Shown in pieces: positions 35,692 to 44,787 of a stretch of 46,117 bases of DNA. Below the pieces are notes generated by a model. The model searched no databases and was not told the origin of the DNA. It saw only the letters and a list, made by a program, of their open reading frames with translations. The DNA is taken from assembly GCA_014879945.1 (NCBI GenBank), contig JACSRE010000111.1, forward strand, positions 1 through 46,117, read 5' to 3'. Within the stretch, counting starts at the first letter, position 1; each line of letters starts with the position of its first letter. This DNA is from Myxococcus sp. GTDB lineage: Bacteria > Myxococcota > Myxococcia > Myxococcales > Myxococcaceae. The position numbers and the translations under genes were made by a program.

Positions 35692-36111
35692 TCACTCTTC
35701 GCCGGCCAGCGCGCCGCCCAGGCCCTGCATCATCTGCTCGACCTGTCTGGCCTGCTTCTCGACGTGCTTCTTCTGCTCGGCGCGCTGCTTCTCGGTCTTC
35801 TCTTTCTCGTCCTTCTCTTCTTCCTGCTTCTTGCGCAGCGCCTCTTCCCGCTCGGCGAGCTCGGCCTCTTTCCGCGCCAGGGCCGCTTCCTTCGCCGTCA
35901 GCTCCTTCGCCTTCGCCTCGGGGGCCGCCCCGGAGCACGCGGCCGGGTCGTCGGCGCAGCGCAGCTTGAGGTCCTCGGCGCGCGCCTCTGCGTCGAGCTC
36001 GGCCTGGTGCTTCGCCGCGACCGACTTCGCCGCCCGGTTCGACTTGATGACCTTCACCTCTTTGGCCGGCGCCTGAGACAGCGCGGCGGTGAGGGCGAGC
36101 GCGAGGAACAT
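35692..36111 (-). CDS. Secreted coiled-coil protein
   Basis: 139 residues from ATG 36111. A signal peptide (MFLALALTAALSQAPA) precedes a Lys/Arg-rich stretch with two cysteines eight residues apart (LRCADDPAACSG), probably a disulfide. A long charged coiled coil (~70-125: KELTAKEAALARKEAELAEREEALRKKQEEEKDEK...) follows, with a short Gly-rich tail. Such small periplasmic coiled coils are common but unassigned. It is divergent from the efflux-linked kinase. The gap 35544-35691 after it holds only a weak 6-bp stem (ccccca/tgggggg). Confidence 0.75.
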   Translation of the reverse strand: MFLALALTAALSQAPAKEVKVIKSNRAAKSVAAKHQAELDAEARAEDLKLRCADDPAACSGAAPEAKAKELTAKEAALARKEAELAEREEALRKKQEEEKDEKEKTEKQRAEQKKHVEKQARQVEQMMQGLGGALAGEE

Positions 36112-36221
36112 GGGCGGCAGTGTAGCGAGCGCGCCCCCAGACAGCGAGTCGGTCAGCTGGCCGGGGGCAGCCGCGCTTCGTCGCTTGCGTCGCGAGCCCT
36201 CGCGAGGTCACCTGCGCGCCG

Positions 36222-37856
36222 ATGCCTTCGACGGTGAACAGCCCCGAGCAGCTGCGTTCGAAGGCCGCGCTGTCGACGGTGCGCTCGGTGTTGGTCGGCC
36301 TCATCCTCCTGGGGCTGTTGGGCATCATCGCCGCCGTGGCCTCGTACCGGGCCGACGTGGCCGAGGCGCGCGGGCAGGTGCACGAGCGGGTGGGCCGCCA
36401 GGGCCGCCTCTACGCCGACTCCCTGGCCCTGCACTTCGAGGTGCTGCGCGCGGAGCTGAAGCTGCTGGCCGACCGGGGCATGCCCATTCTGCGCGCGCGC
36501 GGACCGGGCGTGTTGACCAGCGTGACGGAGGACCGCAACCTGTTCGCCGACGGCGTGGTGTTGTTCGACCTCGAAGGCAACGTCGTGTGGCAGGAGCCCG
36601 GCTCGCTCGTGCTGCCCCCGGTGACCGAGCGGCCCTGGTTCCAGCAGGTGCTGCGGGGCGAGCGCGGCGCGGTCGACCAGGTGGCCGACGACGAGAACAG
36701 CCGGCTGGCCGTCGCCCTGCCCGTGCGCGGCGAGGCAGGCCTCGAGGGGGTGTTGGTCGGGCTGGTCGCGGCCACCGACAAGCTCCTCTACGGCGCCGAC
36801 CGCAGCGGCGAGCAGCTGCTGCTGCTGGGCTCGAGCGAGCGGGTGCTGGTGCCGCTGGCCGAGCCGGCCTGGAGCCGCGACCGCGACTTCGGCTTGCGCG
36901 TCGAGGCGCTCCGTCGTTCGGGCGGCGACGCGGCCTGGCGCGTGGGCGGCCACGAGGTGCTGGCGGGCGCCTTCGCGGTGCGCGGCACGGGGCTGCAGGT
37001 GCTGGCCCTCGAGTCGGAGGAGACGTCGGTGTCGGCCATTCGCACGCGGCTGAACGTGCAGCTGGCGTTCCTGTTGGGCATGCAGCTGGCTGCCCTGGGC
37101 GCCTTCGTCATCTTCCTGCGGCGCACCTGGCGGGCCTTCCTCGACGCCGAGGCGCGGGTGGCCGAGCAAGAGACGATGGCCGCGCTGGGCTCGGCCGCCA
37201 GCCTCATCGCGCACGAGGTGAAGAACTCGCTCAACGGGCTCAACGCGGCCACCTCGATGCTGGGCGCGCCCGGCGCCCCGGCGCTCGCCAGCCGCATCAT
37301 CCGCGGGCAGGTCGACCGCCTCTCGCACCTGGCGCGCTCGCTGCTCTCGTTCTCGCGCCCGCCCGTCCTGCAGCGCGTGCCGCTCGCGCTCGACGCGGTG
37401 GTGCGCGAGACGGTGGCGGGGCTCTCGGCGCTGCCCGAGTGGCCCGAGGTCGAGGTGGTGCTCGACCTGCAGCCCGACGCCGCGCTGCGCAGCGACCCGC
37501 TCCTCATCACCACCGTCACCGACAACCTGGTGCGCAACGCCATCGAGGCGGCGGTGGCGGCCAAGGACGTGGGCCTGCAGCCCGCGCCCAGGGTCGAGGT
37601 GTCGGTGCTGAAGGAGGGCGAGCGGCTGGTGCTGCGCGTCGACGACAACGCCGGGAGCGCCGACAAGGGCCTCGACGTGCGCCTGGGCCAGCCCTTCTTC
37701 ACCACCAAGTCCAAGGGCATCGGCCTGGGCCTGGCGATGACCAGCCGCGCGGTCGACCAACTGGGGGCGCAGCTGAAGTTCCAGCGCCTGGCGCACGGCA
37801 GCCGCTTCGAGGTGACGTTTCCCGCGCAGCCCCCCGCCGACGGCGGCGCGGGGTAG
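36222..37856 (+). CDS. Sensor histidine kinase with extracytoplasmic Cache-like sensor
   Basis: 544 residues. TM1 (~22-41, VLVGLILLGLLGIIAAVASY) and TM2 (~279-299, LAFLLGMQLAALGAFVIFL) bracket a ~235-residue periplasmic domain. That domain has Cache features: ADGVVLFDLEGNVVWQEPG, TERPWFQQVLRGERGAV, VALPVRGEAGLEGVLVGLV. HisKA has His 331 (IAHEVKNSLNGL). The ATPase domain has an N box (DNLVRNAIEAA), an atypical G1 (DDNAGSADKG instead of DNGxG), PFFTTKSKGIGLGLAMTS and a final strand SRFEVTFPA. The adjacent NtrC-type regulator starts 11 bp downstream, so they form a two-component pair. The periplasmic sensor and downstream pump suggest it senses metal or envelope stress; this is inference. Confidence 0.92.
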   Translation: MPSTVNSPEQLRSKAALSTVRSVLVGLILLGLLGIIAAVASYRADVAEARGQVHERVGRQGRLYADSLALHFEVLRAELKLLADRGMPILRARGPGVLTSVTEDRNLFADGVVLFDLEGNVVWQEPGSLVLPPVTERPWFQQVLRGERGAVDQVADDENSRLAVALPVRGEAGLEGVLVGLVAATDKLLYGADRSGEQLLLLGSSERVLVPLAEPAWSRDRDFGLRVEALRRSGGDAAWRVGGHEVLAGAFAVRGTGLQVLALESEETSVSAIRTRLNVQLAFLLGMQLAALGAFVIFLRRTWRAFLDAEARVAEQETMAALGSAASLIAHEVKNSLNGLNAATSMLGAPGAPALASRIIRGQVDRLSHLARSLLSFSRPPVLQRVPLALDAVVRETVAGLSALPEWPEVEVVLDLQPDAALRSDPLLITTVTDNLVRNAIEAAVAAKDVGLQPAPRVEVSVLKEGERLVLRVDDNAGSADKGLDVRLGQPFFTTKSKGIGLGLAMTSRAVDQLGAQLKFQRLAHGSRFEVTFPAQPPADGGAG

Positions 37857-37867
37857 AAGGGCGCACG

Positions 37868-39202
<1,335 letters not shown>

Positions 39203-39205
<3 letters not shown>

Positions 39206-39240
39206 AAGTTCCTTTCACCCACTGCTGAAAGGTCCTTTCC
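39203..39240. promoter_or_regulatory. Two tandem GAAAG-N3-CTTTC dyads, candidate activator sites
   Basis: Site 1 (39204-39216) is GAAAGTTCCTTTC and site 2 (39227-39239) is GAAAGGTCCTTTC. They differ at one position and are spaced 23 bp, about two helical turns. Site 1 extends to a 6-bp-arm palindrome (TGAAAG...CTTTCA). They lie between the NtrC-type regulator and the efflux operon, where an upstream activator sequence would be expected. Confidence 0.6.
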
Positions 39241-39263
39241 CTCGCGGGGCGGCGCCCTCCTGA

Positions 39264-39279
39264 CGGCGGGTGGTTGGCG
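39264..39279 (+). promoter_or_regulatory. Possible sigma-54 (-24/-12) promoter of the efflux operon
   Basis: CGGCGGG-tggt-TGGCG retains the invariant GG (39265-39266) and GC (39277-39278) with the required 10-bp spacing, and matches roughly half of the remaining TGGCACG-N4-TTGCA consensus. It would start transcription near 39290, about 20 bp before the OMF GTG. GC-rich sequence gives such matches by chance, so support comes mainly from the position. Confidence 0.35.
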
Positions 39280-39310
39280 CTGGCCCGCCGCGTGGAATGG
39301 GCCTGGGCCG

Positions 39311-40597
39311 GTGTGGTCCTCAGCGCTCCTGGCTCTCGTCGTGACGGCGGCTCCGCCGCTCGACCTCTCGTCGCTCGGCGACGGCGCCGCCCTGGTGCCC
39401 CTGGTGTGGAGCGAGGCGCCCGACCTGCAGCCGTGGAAGGCGCAGGTCGAGGTGGCCCTCGCCGCGCGCGACAAGACGACGCGGCTGCCCAACCCCGGGC
39501 TCGACGTCTCGCTCAACACGCTGCCCGTGGGGCCCAGCAACCCGGTGGACCTGCCGCAGCCCTTCTTGAACGTGCCGAACGTGCAGGTGGGGGTGTCGGT
39601 GCTGCTCGAGGTGGGCAAGCGCGGGCCCCGACAGGCGGCGGCGAGCGCCGACGTCGAGGCCGTCGTCTTTCAGGCGCAGGCCGCGCTGAGGAGCCAGCTG
39701 CTGGCGCTCTACGACGTCATCGGAGACGCGGCGGCGGCCGAGGTGCGCGTGGTGACGCTCGAGGAGCTGCTGCGCAACGCCGAGAAGCTGGCCGCGCTGC
39801 AAGAGGCGCGGGCCCAGCGCGGAGACACCTCGCCCCTCGACGCCGACCGCGCGCGCCTCGAGCAGGAGGGCGCCGGGGCGCAGCTGGCCGAGGCCAGGGA
39901 GCAGCTGGCCGAGGCGCTGCGCGGCTGCGCCAGCGTCATCGCCCGCCCGTGCCGCCCGTTCGGCGACGTCGTCAAGGCGGCCGCCTGGCTCGACCAGCGC
40001 TTCGAGGGCTCGGCGCCCGTGGGGCAGCGCCCCGACCTGCTGGCGCTCGAGGCGGCGAACCGGGCCTCGAAGGCGCGTGAGGCGCTGGCGCTGAACGCGG
40101 CGCTGCCCGACCCGACGGTGCGCCTGGGCTACGTGCACGACCGCTTCCTCGTCTCGGGCAACCAGATGAACAGCCTCTTCGTGGGCGCCTCGTTGCCGCT
40201 CCCCGTCTTCGACCGCGGGCAAGACGACGCCAGGGCCGCCCGGGCCCTCGTCGAGGCCACCGAGCGAGAGGGCGCGCAGCGCGTCGCCGCTGCCCGCAAC
40301 CAGCTCGAGAGCATGGGGCTCGAGGTGGCCGCCGCCGAGGCGCGCCAGGCCCGCCTGAAGACGCGCGCGCTGCCGCTGGCGACGAGCGTGGTGCAGCGCC
40401 TCGAGCTGGCCGTCGCGCGCGGCGCGGCGCCGCTGCAGGAGCTGCTGTTCGCCCAGCGCACCCGCGCCGAGCTGACGGTCAGCGCCATCGACGTCGACCG
40501 CCGCGTCTTTCACCTTCACGTCAAGCGCGCCCGCGCGTCGGCCGCGCCGTTGCCCGGGCAGGAGCTGCTCGAGGTCGCCCCCAGGAGCCCCCCATGA
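39311..40597 (+). CDS. Outer-membrane efflux protein (TolC/CzcC-like)
   Basis: 428 residues from GTG 39311; no earlier start exists in frame nearby. A signal peptide (MWSSALLALVVTAAP) is followed by two OEP halves rich in long Ala/Leu/Glu helices (ADVEAVVFQAQAALRSQLLALYDVIGDAAAAEVRVVTLEELL; ARALVEATEREGAQRVAAARNQLESMGLEVAAAEAR). The strand motifs are LPNPGLDVSLNTLP, VGVSVLLEVGKRGPRQ and FVGASLPLPVFDRGQDDARAA. The layout matches CzcC/CusC. It forms the outer-membrane channel of the tripartite pump. The stop overlaps the adaptor ATG (ATGA, 40594-40597). Confidence 0.9.
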   Translation: MWSSALLALVVTAAPPLDLSSLGDGAALVPLVWSEAPDLQPWKAQVEVALAARDKTTRLPNPGLDVSLNTLPVGPSNPVDLPQPFLNVPNVQVGVSVLLEVGKRGPRQAAASADVEAVVFQAQAALRSQLLALYDVIGDAAAAEVRVVTLEELLRNAEKLAALQEARAQRGDTSPLDADRARLEQEGAGAQLAEAREQLAEALRGCASVIARPCRPFGDVVKAAAWLDQRFEGSAPVGQRPDLLALEAANRASKAREALALNAALPDPTVRLGYVHDRFLVSGNQMNSLFVGASLPLPVFDRGQDDARAARALVEATEREGAQRVAAARNQLESMGLEVAAAEARQARLKTRALPLATSVVQRLELAVARGAAPLQELLFAQRTRAELTVSAIDVDRRVFHLHVKRARASAAPLPGQELLEVAPRSPP

Positions 40598-41709
40598 ACC
40601 GCCTCGCCCTCTTGCTGCCGGTGGTGTTCGCCGCCGGCTGTCACGACAAGCCCGGCGCCGCGGCGCCGCCGACCATGACGGCCGACGCGCAGAGCCTCAC
40701 GCTCGCCGCCGACGCGCCGCAGTGGAAGTACGTGGAGCTGGCGGTGGCCGCGAAGGCGCCGCGACTGGCGCCGCCGCCGCTGCCGGGCCGCGTGGGGCTC
40801 GACCCGCGGCGCACGGCGAGCGTCGGCGTGCCCCTGCGCGGCCGCGTCGAGTCGGTGCTGGTGCGGCTGGGCGCGCGGGTGAAGCAGGGCGAGCGCCTGT
40901 TCTCGGTGCGCAGCGGCGCCTTCGCCGACCTCGACCGTGAGACCGAGGCCGCGCGTACGCAGGTGGCGGTGCGGCGCCGCCTCGCCGAGCGCGCCGCCGA
41001 GCTGTACGAGCTCAAGGCGGCCGCCCAGAAAGAGGTGCTCGCCGCCGAGGCCGAACAGAAAGAGGCGGAGCTGGCGCTCAAGGCCGCCGAGTCGAAGCAG
41101 CGCAGCCTCGCCGTCGTGGCAGACGGTGACAACCTGTTCTGGGTGCGCGCGCCACGGGCTGGCACCGTCGTCGACCTCGAGCTCTTCCCCGGCCAGGAGG
41201 TGGGCCCTGAGCAGGACAAGGGGCCGCTGAAGCTGTCTGACCTCGACGAGGTGTTGGTCATCGCCGACGTGCCAGAGAGCGACGTGCGCGACCTCTCGGT
41301 CGGCCAGGCGGTGATGGTGCAGCCGCAGTTCGGCGATGCCGCCCGCGCGGGCGCCGTCGAGTACATCAGCGAGGTCGTCGACCCCCGGCGCCGCACCATC
41401 GAGGTGTGGGTGCGGGCGCAGAACGCCGACCGCCTGCTCCGCCCGAACGCCTTCGTGCAGGTGGTGGTCGCGGCCGGCGCCGCCTCGCCGCTGGTGCTGG
41501 TGCCCGACGCGGCGGTGGTGACGCGAGGGAGCCAGGCGGTCGTCTTCATTCTCGCCAGCCCGGGGCGGCTCGAGGCGCGGCAGGTGCAGGTGGGCCGGCG
41601 CCGCGATGGGGTGACCGAGGTGCGCACGGGGCTCGAGGCGGGAGAGCGCTTCGTCTCGCGGGGCGCGCTGCTGCTCCTCAACCAGCTCGACCTCTCGTCG
41701 GACGCCTGA
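40594..41709 (+). CDS. RND efflux periplasmic adaptor (CzcB/CusB-like membrane fusion protein)
   Basis: 371 residues. The lipoprotein signal MNRLALLLPVVFAAGC puts the lipid Cys at 16. The order of domains fits HlyD/RND adaptors: a lipoyl half-motif (ASVGVPLRGRVESVLVRLGARVKQGERLFSV), a helical hairpin (~118-165), the second lipoyl half (FWVRAPRAGTVVDLELFPGQEVGP), a beta-barrel (EVLVIADVPESDVRDLSVGQAVMVQ) and a membrane-proximal part (LVPDAAVVTRGSQAVVFI, GLEAGERFVSRGALLLLNQ). No His- or Met-rich metal-binding N-terminus is evident. It is coupled to the OMF gene by ATGA and precedes the RND gene by 3 bp. Confidence 0.92.
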   Translation: MNRLALLLPVVFAAGCHDKPGAAAPPTMTADAQSLTLAADAPQWKYVELAVAAKAPRLAPPPLPGRVGLDPRRTASVGVPLRGRVESVLVRLGARVKQGERLFSVRSGAFADLDRETEAARTQVAVRRRLAERAAELYELKAAAQKEVLAAEAEQKEAELALKAAESKQRSLAVVADGDNLFWVRAPRAGTVVDLELFPGQEVGPEQDKGPLKLSDLDEVLVIADVPESDVRDLSVGQAVMVQPQFGDAARAGAVEYISEVVDPRRRTIEVWVRAQNADRLLRPNAFVQVVVAAGAASPLVLVPDAAVVTRGSQAVVFILASPGRLEARQVQVGRRRDGVTEVRTGLEAGERFVSRGALLLLNQLDLSSDA

Positions 41710-41712
41710 CGC

Positions 41713-44700
41713 ATGTTCGAACGGCTCGTCGGCTTCAGCATCAACAACCGCGTGGCGGTGGTCTTCGTCTCGCTCGTGGTGCTTCTCATGGGCGTGTGGA
41801 GCTTCCAGCAGCTCACCATCGAGGCGTTCCCCGACCCGACGGACACCCAGGTGAACGTCATCACCCTCTTCGAGGGCCAGCCCACCGAAGAGGTGGAGCG
41901 GCAGATCGGCCTGCCGCTCGAGCGCGCGCTCAACGGCACGCCCAACATGACGCGGCTGCGGAACCTGTCGATGTTCGGCCTGTCGATGGTGACGCTCACC
42001 TTCCGCGACGGCACCGACGGGCTGTGGGCGCGGCAGCAGGTGCTCGAGCGCCTGCGCGAGGCCGAGCTGCCCGAGGGCGTGCGCGCCGAGCTGGGGCCCT
42101 ACGCGACGCCCATCGGCGAGGTGTACCGGTACACGCTCACCGGCGCGAAGGGCGACCCGATGAAGCTGCGCACCCTGCAGGACTGGTTGGTGCGCCCCGC
42201 GCTGATGCGGGTCAACGGCGTGGCCGACGTAGTGAGCTACGGCGGCCTGCAGCGCGTGGTGCAGGTCGAGCCGCGCCCGCAGGCGCTGGCGTCGCTGGGG
42301 CTGACGCTGCAGGACCTGGAGGAGTCGGTCCGCATGGGCAGCCAGAACGCCTCGGGCGGCGTGATGGAGCGCGGCGCCGAGCAGTTCGTCATTCGCAGCG
42401 AGGGCCTCTTCAAGTCGCTCGACGACCTGCGCAACACCGGCGTGGTGGAGCGTGACGGCACCCCTTTCTTCATCAAGGACGTGGCGGCGGTGACCGAGGC
42501 CTGGGCGCCTCGGCAGGGCGTGGTGAGCCGCGGCCAGGGCTTCGACGTGGTCGAGGGCATCGTGCTGATGCGCCGGGGTGAGAACCCGTCGGTGGTGCTG
42601 GAGGGGCTGCGGGAGCAGCTCACCCTCATCAACGCCCAGCTGGCGACCGACGGCGCGGCGGTCTCGGCGTTCTACGACCGCAGCGAGCTCATCAACGCCA
42701 CCCTGCGCACGGTGGGCAAGAACCTGGTCGAGGGCGCGGTGCTGGTGGTGCTGGTGCTCTTCATCTTCCTGCTCGACCTGCGCGCGGCCCTCATCGTCGC
42801 GGCGCTCATTCCGCTCTCGCTGGCGACGGCCTTCATCTACCTGCAGCAGCGCGGCATGTCGGCCAACCTGCTGTCGATGGGCGCGGTGGACTTCGGCGTC
42901 ATCGTGGACGGCGGCGTCGTCATCATCGAGGCGATCATCGCGGCGATGGTGGTGAAGGACCACAACCCGGGCCCGCCTCAGGAGCGCTTGCGGAAGGCGG
43001 CGGTGTCGGTGGTGCGGCCGACGGTGTTCGCGATGCTGATCATCATCGCGGCGTACGTGCCCATCTTCATGCTCCAGCGGGTCGAGGGCCGCATCTTCTC
43101 GCCGATGGCCAACACGGTGGCGGCCGCGCTGGTCGGCGCGCTCATCTTCTCGGTGACGCTGGTGCCGGCCCTCTCGTCGTGGGCGTTCGCGAAGCCGGCC
43201 CACCACCGGGAGTCGCCGGTGCTGACCCTGGCCCAGCGCCTGTACGGGCCCACGCTCGCCTTCGCCCTCAGGCGCCCCCTGCTGGTGTTGGGCGCGGCCA
43301 CCGTGCTCTTGCTCTCGACGCTCGGGCTCGCGACGCGGCTGGGCAGCGAGTTCCTGCCGGAGCTGAACGAGGGGGCCCTCTACATGACCTTCACGCTGCC
43401 CTCGAACATCTCGCTGTCCGAGGGGCGCCGCATGGTGCCGCGGCTGGTTCGGCTGGTCGAGACGCAGCCGCAGGTCGAGGCGGTGCTCAGCCAGCTGGGT
43501 CGGCCGGAAGACGGCACCGACGCGAAGCTGACCAACAACCTCGAGATCTTCGTGAAGCTGCGGCCCGCCAGCGAGTGGCCCGCCTCGACGCCCGAGCTGG
43601 GCGACGTCATCGGCGTGCTGCGCGGCGCCATCGACGAGGTGCCGGGCCTCGAGGTGAGCTTCAGCCAGCCCATTCGCGACAACGTCAACGAGAGCATCAG
43701 CGGGCAGTCGGGGCAGATCGCCCTCAAGCTCTTCGGTGACGACCTGGTGGCCCTGCAGCAGCAGGCGGAGCGGGTGAAGACGGTGCTGTCGACGGTGCCC
43801 GGCATCGCCGACCTCGGCATCGTCAAGAGCGGTGAGGTGCCGCAGCTGAAGGTGGACCCCGACCGCACGGCGCTGGCGCGGCACGGGCTGACGCTGGGCG
43901 AGTTCCAGCACGTCTTCCAGACGGCGGTCGGCGGGCGGGTCGTCGACGAGTTCTGGGAAGGCGAGCGGCGCTTCGACGTGGTGCTGCGCCTGCCCGAGTC
44001 CGAGCGCGACGACATCGAGAAGGTGAAGAAGCTGCGGGTCGCGACCGAGGCCGGCGTGACGGTGCCGCTCGAGGCGCTGGCGAAGCTCACCACCGGCTTC
44101 GGCCGCGCGTCGATCAACCGTGAGAACGGCCGGCGCTACATCGGCCTGCGCATGAACGTGCGCGGCCGCGACCTGGGGGGCTTCGTCGATGAGGCCCGCG
44201 CGCGGGTGGACGCCGAGGTCGCGCTGCAGCCCGGGCAGCGGCTGGAGTGGGGCGGCGAGTTCGAGAACAAGGAGCGCGCCATGAAGCGGCTCGCGCTGGT
44301 GGTGCCGCTGGCCCTGGTGCTGACGCTGCTGTTGCTCTTCAAGGCCTTCGACCACTTCGGCCGCGCGGTGCTGACGCTGGTGAACGTGCCCTTCGCGCTG
44401 ACGGGCGGGGTGCTGGGGCTGTGGCTGTTCGACATGCCGCTGTCGGTGGCGGCCGCGGTCGGCTTCATCGCGCTCATCGGCCAGGCGTCGCTCAACGGGG
44501 TGCTCATCAGCTCGGCCATCGCCGAGAAGCGCCGCGAGGGCCGGGCCCTGGAGCTCTCGGTGTACGAGGGCGCAAGGGAGCGCCTGCGCCCGGTGCTGAT
44601 GACGGCGGCCCTGGCGGCGCTCGGGCTGGTGCCGGCCGCGTTCAGTCGCGAGATGGGCAGCGAGACGCAGCGCCCGCTGGCGGTGGTCATCGTGTTCGGC

Positions 44701-44778
44701 ACCCTGTCGGCGTGCGCGCTGACGCTGGTGCTGTTGCCGGTGCTGTACCGGGAGTGGTCGCGCCGCTTCGACCCGTGA
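41713..44778 (+). CDS. CzcA-type heavy-metal RND efflux pump
   Basis: 1021 residues, normal for HME-RND transporters. N-terminal FSINNRVAVVFVSLVVLLMGVWSF and TIEAFPDPTDTQVNV are typical. Transmembrane helix 4 has AVDFGVIVDGGVVIIEAI, with Asp 393, Asp 399 and Glu 406. These match the proton-relay residues of CzcA (Asp402/Asp408/Glu415), pointing to a divalent-cation pump (Co/Zn/Cd/Ni) rather than the CusA type. The GxxLSTxGLATRLGSEFLPELNEGALY segment opens the second half, and further helices at the end include GFIALIGQASLNGVLISSAI. It exports metal through the OMF/MFP channel using the proton gradient. The exact ion cannot be read from the sequence. It ends 9 bp from the convergent bioA. Confidence 0.95.
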   Translation: MFERLVGFSINNRVAVVFVSLVVLLMGVWSFQQLTIEAFPDPTDTQVNVITLFEGQPTEEVERQIGLPLERALNGTPNMTRLRNLSMFGLSMVTLTFRDGTDGLWARQQVLERLREAELPEGVRAELGPYATPIGEVYRYTLTGAKGDPMKLRTLQDWLVRPALMRVNGVADVVSYGGLQRVVQVEPRPQALASLGLTLQDLEESVRMGSQNASGGVMERGAEQFVIRSEGLFKSLDDLRNTGVVERDGTPFFIKDVAAVTEAWAPRQGVVSRGQGFDVVEGIVLMRRGENPSVVLEGLREQLTLINAQLATDGAAVSAFYDRSELINATLRTVGKNLVEGAVLVVLVLFIFLLDLRAALIVAALIPLSLATAFIYLQQRGMSANLLSMGAVDFGVIVDGGVVIIEAIIAAMVVKDHNPGPPQERLRKAAVSVVRPTVFAMLIIIAAYVPIFMLQRVEGRIFSPMANTVAAALVGALIFSVTLVPALSSWAFAKPAHHRESPVLTLAQRLYGPTLAFALRRPLLVLGAATVLLLSTLGLATRLGSEFLPELNEGALYMTFTLPSNISLSEGRRMVPRLVRLVETQPQVEAVLSQLGRPEDGTDAKLTNNLEIFVKLRPASEWPASTPELGDVIGVLRGAIDEVPGLEVSFSQPIRDNVNESISGQSGQIALKLFGDDLVALQQQAERVKTVLSTVPGIADLGIVKSGEVPQLKVDPDRTALARHGLTLGEFQHVFQTAVGGRVVDEFWEGERRFDVVLRLPESERDDIEKVKKLRVATEAGVTVPLEALAKLTTGFGRASINRENGRRYIGLRMNVRGRDLGGFVDEARARVDAEVALQPGQRLEWGGEFENKERAMKRLALVVPLALVLTLLLLFKAFDHFGRAVLTLVNVPFALTGGVLGLWLFDMPLSVAAAVGFIALIGQASLNGVLISSAIAEKRREGRALELSVYEGARERLRPVLMTAALAALGLVPAAFSREMGSETQRPLAVVIVFGTLSACALTLVLLPVLYREWSRRFDP

Positions 44779-44787
44779 GGGCTGGCT

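Noticed and set aside
36153-37796. 547-codon minus-strand frame opposite the sensor kinase
   Set aside because: Antisense shadow; the plus frame has HisKA and ATPase boxes.
40516-44355. 1279-codon open frame antisense to the efflux operon
   Set aside because: Composition is Arg/His/Gln/Glu-rich low-complexity typical of an antisense shadow. The sense strand encodes clear MFP and RND proteins with conserved motifs.
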